NCBI RefSeq assembly: GCF_021130785.1 | Contig: NC_060215.1 | Coordinates: forward strand, 72,237,501 to 72,301,500 | Direction of reading: 5' to 3' | Origin: Homalodisca vitripennis | Lineage: Eukaryota > Arthropoda > Insecta > Hemiptera > Cicadellidae | DNA: 64,000 nucleotides | Shown here: positions 11,258 through 24,488 of the stretch, one piece after another | Position numbering within the stretch: the first letter of the stretch is position 1 | Layout: every line of letters begins with the position of its first letter | Position numbers and translations under genes: made by a program | Notes under the pieces: generated by a model | Databases searched by the model: none | Seen by the model: the letters and a program-made list of their open reading frames with translations, nothing else | What the model was told of the DNA's origin: nothing

Positions 11258-14200
11258 ATCTATTCATGTTTACATTGCCATAGAAATCAAAATTAATGCA
11301 TCTCAAATGAAAACTTCTCATGCTTTTATATTACTTCAAATGTTAGATTCTGTAAATAGAATTTTTAATTGTAGGCAAACAAATAATAAGTTCTGTGGTA
11401 GTTCTTAACAAAATCTTTAAAGACTGTGGTGGTGGTTAACCCAATTATTAACTCTGATTTTTCTTTCATCTTAATTTATAGAAATAAATGGTTATAATGA
11501 TAGAATGAGAACAGGACACAAACCTTTTTATTATCTATTGATAAGGGCTTTGTTCATAAAGAAATCTCTGTTTGGATATAAAATAATCGACTTTATTGCA
11601 TACTGATAAACAAAAGATACTAATTTTCTACTTTTGATACTACATCAAGGTATGTATCATAGTGGAAGGATAGCTAGTTTTTATATATGTTGACATAACA
11701 ACATTAATCCTCCAAATTCTAATAGCTTACCTTTAAGACCATTAAAGAAATGTTTTAGACTTCAAACCTTTCAGCTACCGCTTCATACATAACCTTATAT
11801 ATTTGGGGAATAGTTGATTTTTCTGGCTGACAACTCTTTTATTATTATTAAATATATTATGATTTTCTTATTAAAGTAAGCTGTTACCAACAGTGATGGC
11901 TGATTACGTAGGTCTTCTACTAAAAATTTGATGATTATTTGCTCATAGTAAAAAGTAGATTACAATTATGTATATACAGTGAGTGACTAATGCAGAAATC
12001 AAACTAATGAGAGAAGTTCTGAAGCTTTTCTAACAAAGAATCACATTTTTTGGACATGCAAAGCTTTATACAATGTCTGGTTAAAAAAATAAGTATTTTT
12101 CCAGCCAGACAACAGTGTAGGTCTTCAAGGTCAAATGCCACTCTGCAGAGTTATATCAACTCTCCCATTGCCATTCCTACCAGCTGGCCACTTACTGACC
12201 ACTGAGTCAGGCCATGACCATTGTTTGTGTCTGACCGTGTTTCAGCTGCCTGTCAGAAAAATTCTTAGTGTATACAGTAACCTGTATACGTTAAATGGTC
12301 CTTAACCCTTTGAATACCATAAGCGAGTTATTTACTTGATCTTGATGAAATTTGTCTTGAGTGGTTTACAGTCTATGGAGGAAGAAGTAGTAAAATTTTG
12401 AACTCAATAGAAACAAATGTTTTGATGATTGAAGTTTTGCAAGGAATTCAAATGACTTAGCTGTACCAAAATAAATCAGTAATTTAACATAGCTTAGTAA
12501 AAAAATGTATTGTTACCCATTGAAACCATTGTCATAATACTTTCTGTGACAACCATTTTACAAATTTTATAAGATTATACGTGTTGTAGTATTTGTCACA
12601 CTAACTGGCTGCTGGATTCAAACACGTTTGTTAATATATATATAAATAGAATTGATACTAAAAAGCCGGTTTGTAATTACCTCTGCAACAAGAAAAGATA
12701 TTACGTAACAATAATTGTAAAGTGAAAATTCAGTAACTCTTTATTTATTAATTTATTATACATGTAATTTTGTGGTAGGATTAGGAAAATATTAATAATA
12801 TTATTAAAAATCAACTGAATAACACAACTTTTATTTTTTATTTCAATTGACAGTTTTTATTTTTACACAAAGATGTTTTTATATTCAAAGAAAATAAAAA
12901 TGCTATACTATAATTAATTAACAATACAATTCACAAACCTATTATGAGACTCTATTCTTTAATACTTTATGATTTTCTGTACAAGTACCATTGTAATTTA
13001 AATCCAGCAAAACAATAATTTTATGTTTACAACAATATACTCTTACATCTTTACATTTAACATTTATTGTAAATCAATACTTAAATCATCTACATACAAT
13101 TTTACATACTTTTGAATATGGGTTCATAATGGAATTTGCTATTTTAGTGCTAACATCAAATTGACTGACTTTAGTCTTAACTAGTTTACTACCGTACATG
13201 AATCCATTTTACAAATTTGTGTACTTTAATTGTGGAACATGATGTTAAGTCATCAAATATTGTTATTTATTTATTTGGACGTAATTTACTTCATTTCACT
13301 ACATAGCCAACACAGTAGTATTATGAATCCTAAATTATTTGTTTAACTATTCCAAATAATCCTAAAAACTAAAATTTAAAAATATGTTTCCTGAATTAGC
13401 AATTAATGCATTGCATAGATTAACCAATCCTGAATAATACATGTTGGATAATGTAACCTGAAATAATGATATTGTGCTTTGTGTTTTCTTCATAACATGC
13501 AAATTCATTGAATTATAAGTAACTTAACATAGTTATAAAAGTTGCTGAGGAAGTAAAAACTATTTGACTATAAGTAAACTTAAACAAAATATATTAAAAC
13601 TTAATTTCACAGAATTTTTATTGAAGAATAAGATATAACAATGTACAAGTTTATCAATAGAGAAAAGTTATGCTCTTTTGCACTAAGTTCTCAACTTTAA
13701 ACTTTCTTGATCGTGCAATTATTAATCCTTTTAAGTTTTTCATTATTTTGAAAGGTTTTCTCTGCAACATCCCCCTCTAAAACATTATTTTTAGAATTAA
13801 ATTTCCACTTTATTTATGTAATTTTTTGAAATAGGTTTAAATTCTTTTCTTGATTGTGAACCCTTAGCTGAATCTGAGACAGAAAGGGTGGTTATTGACT
13901 AGCAAGCAACATCAGGAACCTGTGAGACATTTATATGAATAATTACTGAGACAACAAAGAAATATAAACACTGTATATATTACTGTATAAACAAATCTAT
14001 TACAACAATGAAAACATAAGCTTTTTGAAAAAATAAGGAATAGTATCCTTAATATATTATTTTTAGGTATTATAATTGATTTCCGCAAATTCATAATTTG
14101 TATCTAGTGTTAATCCATTATAGATCACAGTCCTTGCATCCCACATCACATTATTGGTATAACAACCTTTATGTTTGTATAAATTTAGGTGTGTAAAACC

Positions 14201-14520
14201 GTATATAACACAAACAATTTTATTAATTTCAGAATACACTCAGTACAATATATGCTCGTTTGAAAAATTTCACTCAGTAACAACCTAATTTTGTGAAAAT
14301 ACTGGCATATTAGGTTTTATTAATTTGGGATTTTAAGCCTTTGTCGTGAATATTATCTGTATGTAAGTTTATAATCTTATTGTATTGTTGCACTCATCTA
14401 ACTTTATGGCAGGATGAGTGAAAATAAGGTGGATACAATCAATCTCTCAATGAACATTAGTTGTGTCTTCCTCATATTGAGTGAGGTTTTAAATAATTTT
14501 AATAACAATACAATACTCAA
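11258..14520. other. AT-rich intergenic region between WASHC4 and the reverse-strand signals
   Basis: About 3.2 kb with no supported gene. It holds one TTAACCCTTTG motif at 12302. A somewhat GC-richer patch at 12110-12300 has no recognisable coding content. Confidence 0.5.
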
Positions 14521-14551
14521 ACAAATTAGTTTTGACGGACACAACATAGAT

Positions 14552-14557
14552 TTTATT
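14552..14557 (-). terminator. Possible poly(A) signal AATAAA
   Basis: Reverse-strand AATAAA downstream of the putative stop at 14722. It is worth noting only if that exon is real. Confidence 0.3.
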
Positions 14558-14721
14558 CCATAAAACCCAGTTTTTTATACTCAGTATACTGGGTATGTAC
14601 AAAAATATATAGTTAAAGGTGGATCAAAGTTGTTTGGATCTCAAAATAGATTTTCAATATGTTAAAACTGTGGTCAACATTATTTGTAGGACATAAAAAA
14701 ATGGTGACATACCTATAGGAC

Positions 14722-14835
14722 CTATACAGGTGACATGTAGCCCAGTCCCTGAGGATAACAAATCTCTTTGACTGGTTTGTTTTTCATAATATGGTCTGCA
14801 GGTATAAAGTCATCAATGCCTTTATCCACAACTTC
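14722..14835 (-). CDS. Possible terminal exon of an unidentified reverse-strand gene
   Basis: After an AG at 14837-14836 the reverse strand reads 37 codons and a TAG stop. The peptide opens EVVDKGIDDFIPADHIMKNK and ends CYPQGLGYMSPV. Its mix of acidic, Pro and Gly residues is unlike random AT-rich translation, and an AATAAA lies about 165 bases after the stop. Against it, the acceptor has a weak pyrimidine tract, I recognise no family, and a 38-codon open stretch can arise by chance. Its phase (0) does not join directly to the chitin-binding exon, which ends in phase 2, so if it is real it is another gene or needs another exon. Confidence 0.35.
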   Translation of the reverse strand, partial: EVVDKGIDDFIPADHIMKNKPVKEICYPQGLGYMSPV

Positions 14836-14839
14836 CTAA

Positions 14840-16235
14840 TAGTAATGATTTCTTGTTAAGGACTTAATTTTCAATATTTCTACATGTCCAAAGTAGACAT
14901 AATTCATAATTTGTTTTTACAATAGCTTATGATAATTTTAATTTAAACTACTAATTATATTGTCCTTCTTCAGCACTGTCTGTCTTCTGTTAGAAGTCTA
15001 GACAGCAAATCTACAACTTTATGCTTACATATTTGTTTAAATTTGTTTTTATAGTTTTTAATAAAAGAGTTATGTTGCTAACATAGAAGGAAGGCTTTGA
15101 TAAGAAATGAAATTGCAACTAGCACCTTATGGTCTATGATGTGGGTTAATAGTTGCCTGCAACAAGATAGAGAGAAATTTCTTAGACTCCATCACTTCAT
15201 TATAAATCTTACTATTCTGTTGTTCAGTCTTGGTGGCATAGAAACAAAAGCTCTTGCTCTTTTCTTCCATCTAGAAAACAATGTGCTTTAGGTTTGATTG
15301 GGGATGCAACAGTATTAAGAATCAATGGCAGATGTAGTTTTTAATAACAAAGTTTATCACTTGTCATTGCTTAAAGAAATATAATTTACCAATATCAAAG
15401 AATTGTTTGAAAACGTTGTTGCTCATTTACGTTAATTGTATCCCTTTTAATAATTGAGAAGTGCAGCTAGATTCTTAATAAACTGGGTGTTGTAGTTCAC
15501 AAGACCTTAGAATGATCACAGTTTGTTTCTATTCGGAGGTGTCCTTGTATCTCTAACAGTTTTATATTCTTTTCACATTTGAGATTTTTGTTCTCATCAA
15601 TCACAGGTTGTAAATATTCCAATTTTTTTCATAGTTTAATTTGTCACAGTTTAACCACAAATTTTTATTCTGATACTTTAAAATATTTTTCTTAAGTTAT
15701 TTTTTTATCTCCCACGCATTATAATACTATCATAAAAATACTGAACTCTTTAAAACTTTTAAAGAAACCCCATCCATGACTTTTGTCTAGCGTCCTGAAA
15801 TATTAAAATTCATACATCTTTATTCATTAATGTATACATAAAAATATACAAATTGAATATAGTTGTATTGGCCCAAAGTAATACAGTTCAAACAAGCTTA
15901 TTCTACATTTTATGGTTAACACATGTTTTTAATTAAAAGGAATAAAACTTCAAGTTACAATGATCAGTTTTTAAATTTAAAATGTAAATAATATTTGCAG
16001 TTGGAAATATAAAATTAGCTCATGTTTCATACTGAATTTTGCTCTAGCCGTCTAACAATTCTTCTAATGAAAAAAAGTATGCTGAATTAAGTATTGTTTT
16101 TAGTATTTCACTTTTATGTTTTATTGTCAGAGGGAACAAAATACAAAGAAATAAAACCCTTATGGGTTGTTTTCATTTTATATAACTCCAAATTATGATC
16201 CTTAAAGATTAACCTATTCCTGGTATCGTATTCAT
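14840..16235. other. AT-rich sequence, no gene supported
   Basis: Only short chance open frames, such as 15097-15291. No repeat boundary was recognised. Confidence 0.5.
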
Positions 16236-16238
16236 GGT

Positions 16239-16451
16239 TTACAGAATTGGATTGGGCTTCCCGTTACATTTAGAATATTTTACTGTTTCAAATATGTAAA
16301 GATTGTATACTCTAAATATTTTTAGCTCAGAATATAGGTGTTTCACAGCTTCTTTCCACTTTAAACTAAATATTACCCTGATCGCCTTCTTTAATAATTT
16401 TGGGATCCTATCAAGATTTTTTTGAAGTTGTGCCGTAGGTACTAATTCCAT
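16239..16451 (-). mobile_element. LINE fragment (C-terminal ORF2 piece)
   Basis: The reverse strand encodes about 70 residues including LLKKAIRVIFSLKWKEAVKH and IFRVYNLYIFETVKY. This resembles the segment after the reverse transcriptase in insect LINEs, where a conserved R-I/V-I-F-x-L precedes an L-x-I-x-x-x-Y-N-L-Y-I block. Both ends are lost. It is too short to classify further. Confidence 0.55.
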
Positions 16452-17219
16452 AACTAATATACTCGTATGAATGTACTAGTGCAAAGTAAATCGGTTTCAA
16501 CCTTGGTTACATATATAATAACTTTACTCCATCCCTGTTGCTAGTTATTAAGTATTTCAAAAATAGAATAGTAGTTACATAATCCTGTAAGTACCAAAAC
16601 ACCAAGTACTGTATATTATAAATTAAGCGTGGTTGTATTTCAGTTGGGTTGGGCAATTCAAAACGATGATGTGTTATTAAAATAGTACAGTATCGATTAT
16701 ACACATCAATACATTCTCAGTAAACAGGTCTTTGTAATCTTAATCATTCTCAAATATATTTAGGAACATTATATATAAGAAGCATAGCTGTAATTTTGTA
16801 TTTTATAATTTAAAATATAGGGTTTTCTTCTAGTCTTAAGAATATAAATAGTTTGCACAAATTCATACAAATTACATGCGTAATTAAATATAACTTAAGG
16901 AATATTCTTTTAATTCAACATGTATTAATTTTCTTTAAGTAGCAAATAATAGAAAGCTAATACTAAATTATTTTCAATAGCTTCTATGGTTTTAACTGTC
17001 CTATTCATAAACATCTAGGAACACATGAGGAGGAATCTTGAAAGAATTTGAAGAGATACAGTACTTCCAAAATTGTGATTGACAGTAGGATCAACTGTTA
17101 GAAAGCAAGATCTATTGAGTACATTCAGGAAAATATGTTCCATGAGATCTACAAATTTGATAAAGGGAGGCTTTAGAATAAGTAAACAAGTAACGGAATT
17201 TTCCCTGTTCAGTCAATAA

Positions 17220-18720
17220 TTTTTTCATTGAGTGATACTTGCTTCAACATTATCACTCTATCCGAAACTCGGCTGTTATCTGATCACATCTCAGCCTTTA
17301 TTCCAGATAAATTATTTATTGATAGAGCGAACCAACATAACACTAGCTGTAGTTATGTTCTGCATGCTGCCATTGAAAACTTACTTTATTTTAGAAAATT
17401 GCTCTAAATGTTTCCCCTTGATTTTAGTGAGCGTTTGTCATATGAGAACGTTTTTTTCTTGTAATTATTTTAGCTTAGATTTTATTCTCATGCTTTCTAT
17501 ATTTATCTTGAATCGCTTTAAGGAAATATAACTCAGGATACCTGTATTTATTAATGCAAATTTTATGGAGTATGACTGGGACGAGTGACACAAACAAGTC
17601 AACTTCACGTCTTCTTATCAAACCCTCTGAAATTACAATTAGATCACTGTATGAGGATGCTGTAAAGAACACTCCAGGAAGTGTTGAAAGTGACCTAAAC
17701 CCCAGTTAACTCACCAGAAATATACAAATTGGTTTAATTTCCCTCTTCTCAGCTGTAACTATTGTTGATGATATAGTTGTCATTCATTTTAAAGACCTAC
17801 CTCGGAAGTTTGGTGAGTATTGTAATTTCTTTCTGTCCATTGTCAAGTAGTTGTGTAAGACACCCACAATGGAAGATCCTATCTAAACATGCACCCTACC
17901 AAATGTGGACATACCTCTATTAATAATTGATGAGGTTCAATTTGCCTAAAGAATCTAAAGAGATGCTCAGTCTGCAGAAAGAAAGGTAGTTCTGATTTTA
18001 TCACCTTAGATGTATCTAATATCATTCACCTGAATTTATCTCATAGTCCAATTCAAATGGTTTGGTGGGGCATGCTTTTACAGAAAAACAAAACAGGACT
18101 GATTCCAAAAAAGTGCTTCAGAATTATAATATCAGATCAATTCCTACTGCTGCATCATCAAGAATAATTGAGAAGTTTATTTTTACTATTTATAACAAAT
18201 TTGTGATATAATATTTGCAGACCAACACGTTTCATGAAAAGTTATTCAACAGGTACAAATTGACCATCATTTCTGAAAGTATGTGATCTGGTATTGAAGA
18301 TCCTTCATCATCTCTCCTTAAGAAATCTTCTGTTCTATGTATTTTCTTTGGCATGTTATGCTACGTCAAATTCAAGAGATTTTGAATTCAAGGGCCTAGA
18401 ATCGTCAAAATTGATGACCGGGATGCTGAACTATTTTGTAGCATGTTTCTTTTTAATGTTATAACTGCATGCATAAAAAAGCTGTAAAATGGGATGCCAA
18501 AATATATCCATCCTTGTGTGTTAAAATACCTTCACTGCAGCCAGTCTTTGTAAATCCTATATCATACTGGAGGGATCACATATAAAATACAGGTTTCTGG
18601 AGTTTAATCTGATGGTATGTTTCAAATATAAAGTGCCTCATGGATTTGTATAGGTACTTTTTTCTCCATTTCCTTTAAAATTGTACTGGTAATGGAACAG
18701 GTACAATAACTGGTAAACAG
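17220..18720 (+). mobile_element. Old LINE remnant (endonuclease and reverse transcriptase), + strand
   Basis: Frame-hopping translation gives LSETRLLSDHIS near 17260, like the S-E-T-W block of the AP endonuclease. Around 17920-18000 comes IDEVQFA, like the start of the reverse transcriptase. A region near 18125-18200 resembles the Y-R-P-I-S block and the following I-I-E-K-F-I-F. KVPHGFV near 18630 resembles G-V-P-Q-G-S-V. The order and spacing fit a LINE ORF2, but every block is damaged and stops are frequent, so this is an ancient copy. Confidence 0.55.
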
Positions 18721-18724
18721 CCCC

Positions 18725-19720
18725 GAAGACAGTTCTGCAAAGTCAAAATTAAAATACCATTGTACATACAAAATAATTTGCCAAAAAAAATCAACAAATT
18801 AAAGCAAAACAGACTACCTTTCAGACTAAACTTTGTACTATACTAAAGAAGAAGAAACATTAACTACTAATAATACATAACAAAATTCTAGTTAACTCAC
18901 TAATGTTAAACTTTTGAAATTACACTTTTGACAATATGATATAAAGCAAGAGAGCCGAACAAAGATATTAGAGTAGTACAAGGATGGATTAAACATGAAT
19001 TATATAATTTAATTCATATTAGAACGAACATCCTGCTTCCATACAGAAGAGGAAACTATCAGTAGGTTCAATATAGTTGATTGACTCCCAGTAGTGTAAG
19101 ATTTCACAACTGGTTAATGAACAATCTAGGAACTAAAAAAACATTGTTTACTATCAAAAGGATGGTTAGCTATAAGTATAGTTAGTTTCCTGTAACTGTC
19201 TGTAAATTATTTAATTTAATTTCTAATGTGTTTTCTAGCAACAATTAATAATTAATTAATTATCGATAAATAATTATTGGTTGTGTTTGGTTGATGATAC
19301 ACAATGAGAGACAACATGAAATGCTAACTGCAGAACAACTATCATTAAAAAACTGTTAAGTTATTATTTTAAAAAACTCAGCACCGCGTGTGATGTGAGA
19401 ATGATGACATTGCAACAGTTTTTAGTCAATAATCAGTAATGAACTATGATCTAAAAAATGCTTTTACTGCAGTGACATAGAGTTTTTAAGGTAAAGTATT
19501 TTGGAGCAATACTTAGTTGTGTAGGAAAATTATAGAAGCATAATTTTGCAAAGTCAAGGCTATACACTTATCTGTAAACTGATAAAATATGAGTTAAAAA
19601 TTGAAACTTGATCAACATATCCTTGTGCGTCCTGGTATGTTATGTATGGAATATTTGCAACAAACCTAATTCTTTGGTGACTTTATTAAAACATATCCAA
19701 TAAACCAAACAGAAATGAAT
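18725..19720. other. AT-rich sequence, nothing recognised
   Basis: No open frame, terminal repeat or array seen between the old LINE and the 3' UTR of the CBM14 gene. Confidence 0.5.
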
Positions 19721-19723
19721 ATG

Positions 19724-19729
19724 TTTATT
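19724..19729 (-). terminator. Poly(A) signal AATAAA for the CBM14 gene
   Basis: Reverse-strand AATAAA about 290 bases after the TAG stop of the last CBM14 exon. Confidence 0.45.
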
Positions 19730-20018
19730 TGGCTTATACAAAGCAATAAGAAATGTTCATAATTTTTTGTTACATTCATATAGTATTACATCAACTACAT
19801 TTAATCCATCCTTGTAGTCTTATGTACACAATAATGAAACTAAATCGACCTTGCTGTATATATAATTCATTTTCCATGTAACTTCCTAAAATCGACAATT
19901 TTAACTATCATAGGAAAATTGTCAACAAGGCCAAAATATAACATGAACTAAAACAGAAGCACATTATTTTTTCAATGGTGCTAATATTAAAAATATATAA
20001 TGATATTGTTTTGAAGTT

Positions 20019-20097
20019 CTATGTTCTGTACTGGCTTGAAGGTGGAGACTTTGGTTTCGGAGGGTCTGTCACGTAAGTCAACTCGTTCAAATAGTAC
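20019..20097 (-). CDS. Chitin-binding (CBM14) gene, last coding exon
   Basis: On the reverse strand an acceptor TTGTTCCAG ends at 20098. The exon's first base, G, completes the split Trp codon (TG|G) left by the domain exon ending at 22138. Then follow YYLNELTYVTDPPKP, KSPPSSQYRT and a TAG stop at 20021-20019. A W-x-Y-L-N-E-L-T-Y run right after the sixth Cys is what I recall from cuticular proteins analogous to peritrophins, so phase and content agree. The 3' UTR probably runs to the AATAAA at 19729-19724. The overlapping + strand frame at 20021-20284 is a shadow. Confidence 0.72.
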
Positions 20098-20104
20098 CTG
20101 GAAC

Positions 20105-22130
20105 AATAAGTCATATGTACAAAATTATTATTACGGGTATGTACAGATTTTTATACCATTAATGACTCTTCACCTCCTTAACATGATGACTGCGGCAGAC
20201 TCTTTACAGTGCACACTATCAGTGCGAGTTGTTGGTCTCACTCAGTATAGAACCACAGTGAAGGTGTTAAGGGGCATTGCTTGAGGATTCTGTGAAAAGC
20301 CTTAAATATAATTTTAGATCTTTAAATATTAAAGATGTTAACTTCTTAATGGTTTTATTTTTTTACCTAAAATTATATTGTTTTGCTGAAGTTTTCATTT
20401 TTTTAACAGAGACAGGTTTGTTGAGTTTAGTATATACTTTTGTTATGCAAAATAATTAGTTTTATTGTTCTTTTTCAAAATTTTTATAATTTTTTATATT
20501 GCCCACTAAGTTATTTTCACTTTCTAAGTCTGTGTCATCATCACGCAAGCAAAACCCATCTTCTTTTTGTGCGTCGAATATTTCCATGGTATAATAAATA
20601 CTAGAAATATATAATAAAATCATAAAATACTCCAGGATGGGTGACATGCAATAACAACATGTGGTAGCTGTCTGCACTGTGTGACTACAGCAAACTCACC
20701 AAGGCGCAAACACTAGTACAGAGGACCACGGAAGTGCTGACATCTAGTAGAAAAAGCCAGAACTAATTTTGCAACTTGCGGTTGACATAGAAATGCTTCT
20801 TGCTCAATATACAGCAGACAATGGAATAAAACAAGAACAATATAACAATGCGTAGTGTTAGGTCAATAACATAGTTTTATGTAATCACTATGAACATAAT
20901 ATTATATCAAACCGGTAAAGAGTTTCAAAAAAAGAAATCAAAATAAGTATTAAATCATTGTGAAAAATGGCAAATAGTTTATGTTTTTAGGTTTATAAAA
21001 AAATGGAAGTGAATTTAGTTTAATGAATACTAATGCACTGTGGGTGGTCCATCAAAAAAACTACATTATACCTACATTATTTTTGGAGATAGGAGCCCTC
21101 AAGTTAAAAAATTATTATTTAAGCAAAATCCATATTTGAAACATCATATTTTACATCTCTTTATTCTAAATTTATTTTGTAATGAACCTCAATTATGGAC
21201 TATTTATTTAGTTTATTATGTTTAAAAACTTTAAGTTCAATTTTGTTGGAGGTTTTCCTAATTTCATGTTTCATATAATTGTGTATACTTCATCAAGACC
21301 TTTAAAATAATTCAAATTTAATAAGGAAATACAGCAATAATTTAAGGAATTGCTCACTACATAGAACTGTACAGAGAGGAGTTTACATACAAATATAAAA
21401 GACAAAAAAAAGAAAGACATTAAAAATTATTGTCCAACCACTGCAATAATAAGGAATGGAAACACAAAGCTATCATCTTTATTGAGAAGAAAGGGCTTTT
21501 TAACACTAAGCTTCCATTCTGTCAGCTTCTTTTTATTTACACAAATGTTTTTTTTTTTGTAATATCAGCTGATAAAAATATATAATATTTTTTAATTAAA
21601 GAAATGAATCTACAACCTTTATACAGTATAAAAGTATTGTATTTCATTTATGTTGGTCTGTGATGTGTTCCTTGAATACAAAAGGCCTCACAAAAATAAA
21701 ATTCAATAATTATTGGAGTGTTTGCTTATAAATTGAGTACTATTCTTCCGTATTCATTAAAATATCTTTAGTTTGAGAAGGATCATACCAAAGAAAATCT
21801 CCATAAAAGAAATTTTATTTGGTTGATATGATTATCGGCATTGTTTGTATTTCAGTAAACTATAGTGTTCTTGTAAATTCTTAGTTAATTATTCCAGTAT
21901 TGTTTCTAGTTATAGGTATAATAGACTAGATAATTTTAGAATTGAATTTTCCTACCATTAGTGTATATTCATATGAAATATACATTTACTCAGTTACTGT
22001 TTATCAGAGTTAAGTTTAAAATATTATATAAAATAATATATAAAAAAGTCAAAGTTGTCATTTCATTGATTTAAAAATACTATATATTTTTATCAGCTCA
22101 AATTGAGAAAAAACATTTGTGGAAGCTGAA
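20105..22130. other. Intron of the CBM14 gene (reverse strand)
   Basis: Intron between 22137 and 20098. A GC-richer patch at 20180-20285 and a reverse-strand acidic frame near 20460-20680 (FCLRDDDTDLESENN) are visible but could not be assigned. Confidence 0.4.
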
Positions 22131-22137
22131 CACTAAC

Positions 22138-22361
22138 CAGTTTTGAGCATCTGCACAGTCAAAATTATACTCCCAGTCACAGACACGGTACTGCTGGTTG
22201 AAGGAGGTATCGTTGGCGCATACGTAAGGTATGCGACGTCCATCTTCATCACACATGTGGAAGATCTGGCAGTGGTGTTCCTGATCAGCATAGAAACCCA
22301 CAGCTCGATCACTGCAGTCAAAGGTGAATGTCAGGTTTGCAAATTCCTCCCACCTCTTGGC
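22138..22361 (-). CDS. Chitin-binding peritrophin-A (CBM14) domain exon, CPAP-like
   Basis: After TTTTTTTAG (reverse strand) the exon reads 74 codons plus two bases and ends at donor AACTG|GTTAGT. The peptide carries six Cys with spacing C-x14-C-x5-C-x10-C-x12-C-x7-C, the pattern of CBM14 domains in cuticular proteins analogous to peritrophins. Typical blocks are DRAVGFYADQEHHCQIFHMC, IPYVCANDTSFNQ and CDWEYNFDC. Such proteins are secreted and bind chitin in the cuticle; a single domain suggests the CPAP1 type, though other domains could lie in unseen exons. It joins in phase to 20097-20019. Its start phase is 0, so the start exon at 47426 (one base left over) cannot join it directly. Confidence 0.88.
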
Positions 22362-22654
22362 CTAAAAAAAGTATGATTTTAGCTTATAAAATGATGTATA
22401 TCATATTAAAGTTTACTTCATTTTTTCTGTATTACGCTTTTAATATTTTTTATGATAAAATATGGATACAACTGACATAGATATAAATTCGGTACTGTTT
22501 TCTTAAAGAATCCAATGGCAAAATCCTAAAGATTTATGATATTAGGTGTTATATTTACACCCCTATGAGTGGTATATGGATTTTGGAGACATCATCCAGA
22601 CCATGTCCACTACTTTAAGTCTATAAACGAGAACTATTTAATAAAGAAACAAGA

Positions 22655-24330
22655 ACCAAGAAATCTTTATTGTCTTTAAGCACTTATTACAATGCAATGG
22701 ACAGTGCCACTTTTTCTTATAACTAAATGGCCTACTTCTATCACACCTTTAAAATCCCATAAAACAAGTGTAATGATTAGAAATATACAAAATAAGTAAA
22801 TTTTATATATACATGGTAAATGTGAATAACACCACAATTTGCTCATTAAAAAGAAAATAAAAGGAAATATGGTGTTAGTAGCATCTCGTTAAATATATAC
22901 ATATATATATAACATATCTAGAACAATCATCTGTTCCAGGATATAATTTTTTCTAGTACAGTAGGAGTGTATTTCTTGTCTACTAATAAAACTGTCTAAT
23001 TTTTCTTTAATACTAAGTAAAATACAATAAATATACAGGGATGGAAGGGTCATAATTCAAATTTTCTTTTTAATTGGGACACAAGAAACTCTATTACCAA
23101 CATTTGCAATAATTCTGATTACTTTCTGTTGCCAAATGAAAGCAGTTTTAGCACTAGTACTGTTTCCCCAAAGTGTTATACCATAACTTAGCTGCGAATC
23201 TGCGAATAAAATAGGCATAATATGCTGTGATTTACATTTCATTACTAATACTATACTTTAGTTTCCTGATAAGGTATGTAACCCTAGCTAATTTTTTACA
23301 TAGGAAACTTACACGAGTATCCCAATTTAATCGATTATCCATGTATATTCCTAATAACTTAACAGGTTCTGAGTACTTACTATCAAGGACACAGTTTCCA
23401 TCAAGAGTAAAAATTAAATTTTCTGTTTTACTATTATTTACTACCAAAAGTTTGGCCATAAACCACTTACAGTAGAACCCCTCATATCCGGCCTCAGTTT
23501 TACCGCACCTCGGTTTATCCGGCCACTTCCCGGAAGCCAATATCGAAATTTATTTACCACGGCTTGCAGACGCGCAGTTGCACGCACTAGTCTCCCACGA
23601 CTCCTGCGTTATTTTTGTGTATCTATTTGTTTACATTTTCCTGTGTTGTCCTCAGTTGAGCTAATAGGTTTAACCTGTAAACAGTTCGTTGATTATTTCC
23701 AGTGCGGTTAGTACAGTACAGTACAATTGTTTTGTTTCGTCAAGTGCTGTGTACTGTAGGTTGGTTTATCCGGCCGAATCGTTATCCGGCCAGGGGCTCG
23801 GTCCCCGTGGTGGCCGGATATGAGGGGTTCTACTGTAATTGCTTTAGTCATTGCCAGCTCCTGTTCTAAAATTAAAGTTTCCAGATGTTTATTGCTATTT
23901 AAAATAGTTGTCATCTGCATATAGAACAGACCTACAAGGCATATTAAATGAAAAATCATTTATCACTACTACAAACAGAAAAGGACCGAATACTGAGCCT
24001 TGTGGTACTCCTAGTAAAACATTCTGGAAACAAGACACATCTTTATTTTGTGAGACCGTCTGCCTTCTATTTTGTAAACATGATGAAAATAAACTTTATT
24101 CATTATTTTTAATGCCTTAAAAATGTAGCTTTTTTATGAGCAGGTCATGAGGAATACAATAAAAGGCTTTACTTAAGTCAATTAAGGTAGTAGATGTCAT
24201 TATTTTGTTTTTGAAATTTAGAATAACCTGTTCAGTTACAGTTACAACTGCTTTTACTATGTTTAAACTAATTGTTGAAGTTATAATGAGGAAATTGTAT
24301 CTAACTCAGATGTTAAACAACCTATAGTTT
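22655..24330 (-). mobile_element. LINE with reverse transcriptase, reverse strand, interrupted by a MITE
   Basis: Reading the reverse strand gives, in order, [20 protein letters not shown] near 24180-24120, [20 protein letters not shown] near 24010-23950, the catalytic LYADDN near 23910, and KYLG-like VKLLGIYMDNRLNWDTRV near 23370-23310. [13 protein letters not shown] near 23180 and a C-terminal [16 protein letters not shown] near 23090-23060 follow. A few stops and shifts remain. A 366-bp MITE sits between ELAMTKAI and KWFMAKLL; without it and one TA the frame is continuous. The 3' tail near 22655-22690 ends in AATAAAGATTTCTTGG. The 5' end is truncated. Confidence 0.85.
23470..23835. mobile_element. 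pogo/Tigger-type MITE inserted in the LINE
   Basis: The 366-bp element has 24-bp inverted ends (CAGTAGAACCCCTCATATCC and then GGCC, inverse at 23812-23835) and a TA duplication at 23468-23469 and 23836-23837. The motif CAGTAGAACC...TATCCGG at the ends is that of pogo-like elements. Inside, TTTATCCGGCC occurs again near both ends. It has no transposase, so it would depend on one in trans. Ends are perfect over 24 bases, which argues for a young insertion. Confidence 0.9.
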
Positions 24331-24488
24331 AGGTAGTTTAGATTGAATTTCAGTAGATTTAATGTCTTTTAACATTTTCCCTCCTGCTTTAATTTAATAA
24401 AATCCACTTCACCACTTTAAAGGTTAAATTGGGAGTTGTATTCAAGTTGGTATCAAGACCACCATTATACATTTTGTTTACTCATGAT

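Noticed and set aside
20021..20284. Forward open frame of 87 codons
   Set aside because: It overlaps the last exon of the chitin-binding gene in antisense; the reverse frame has matching splice phase and content.
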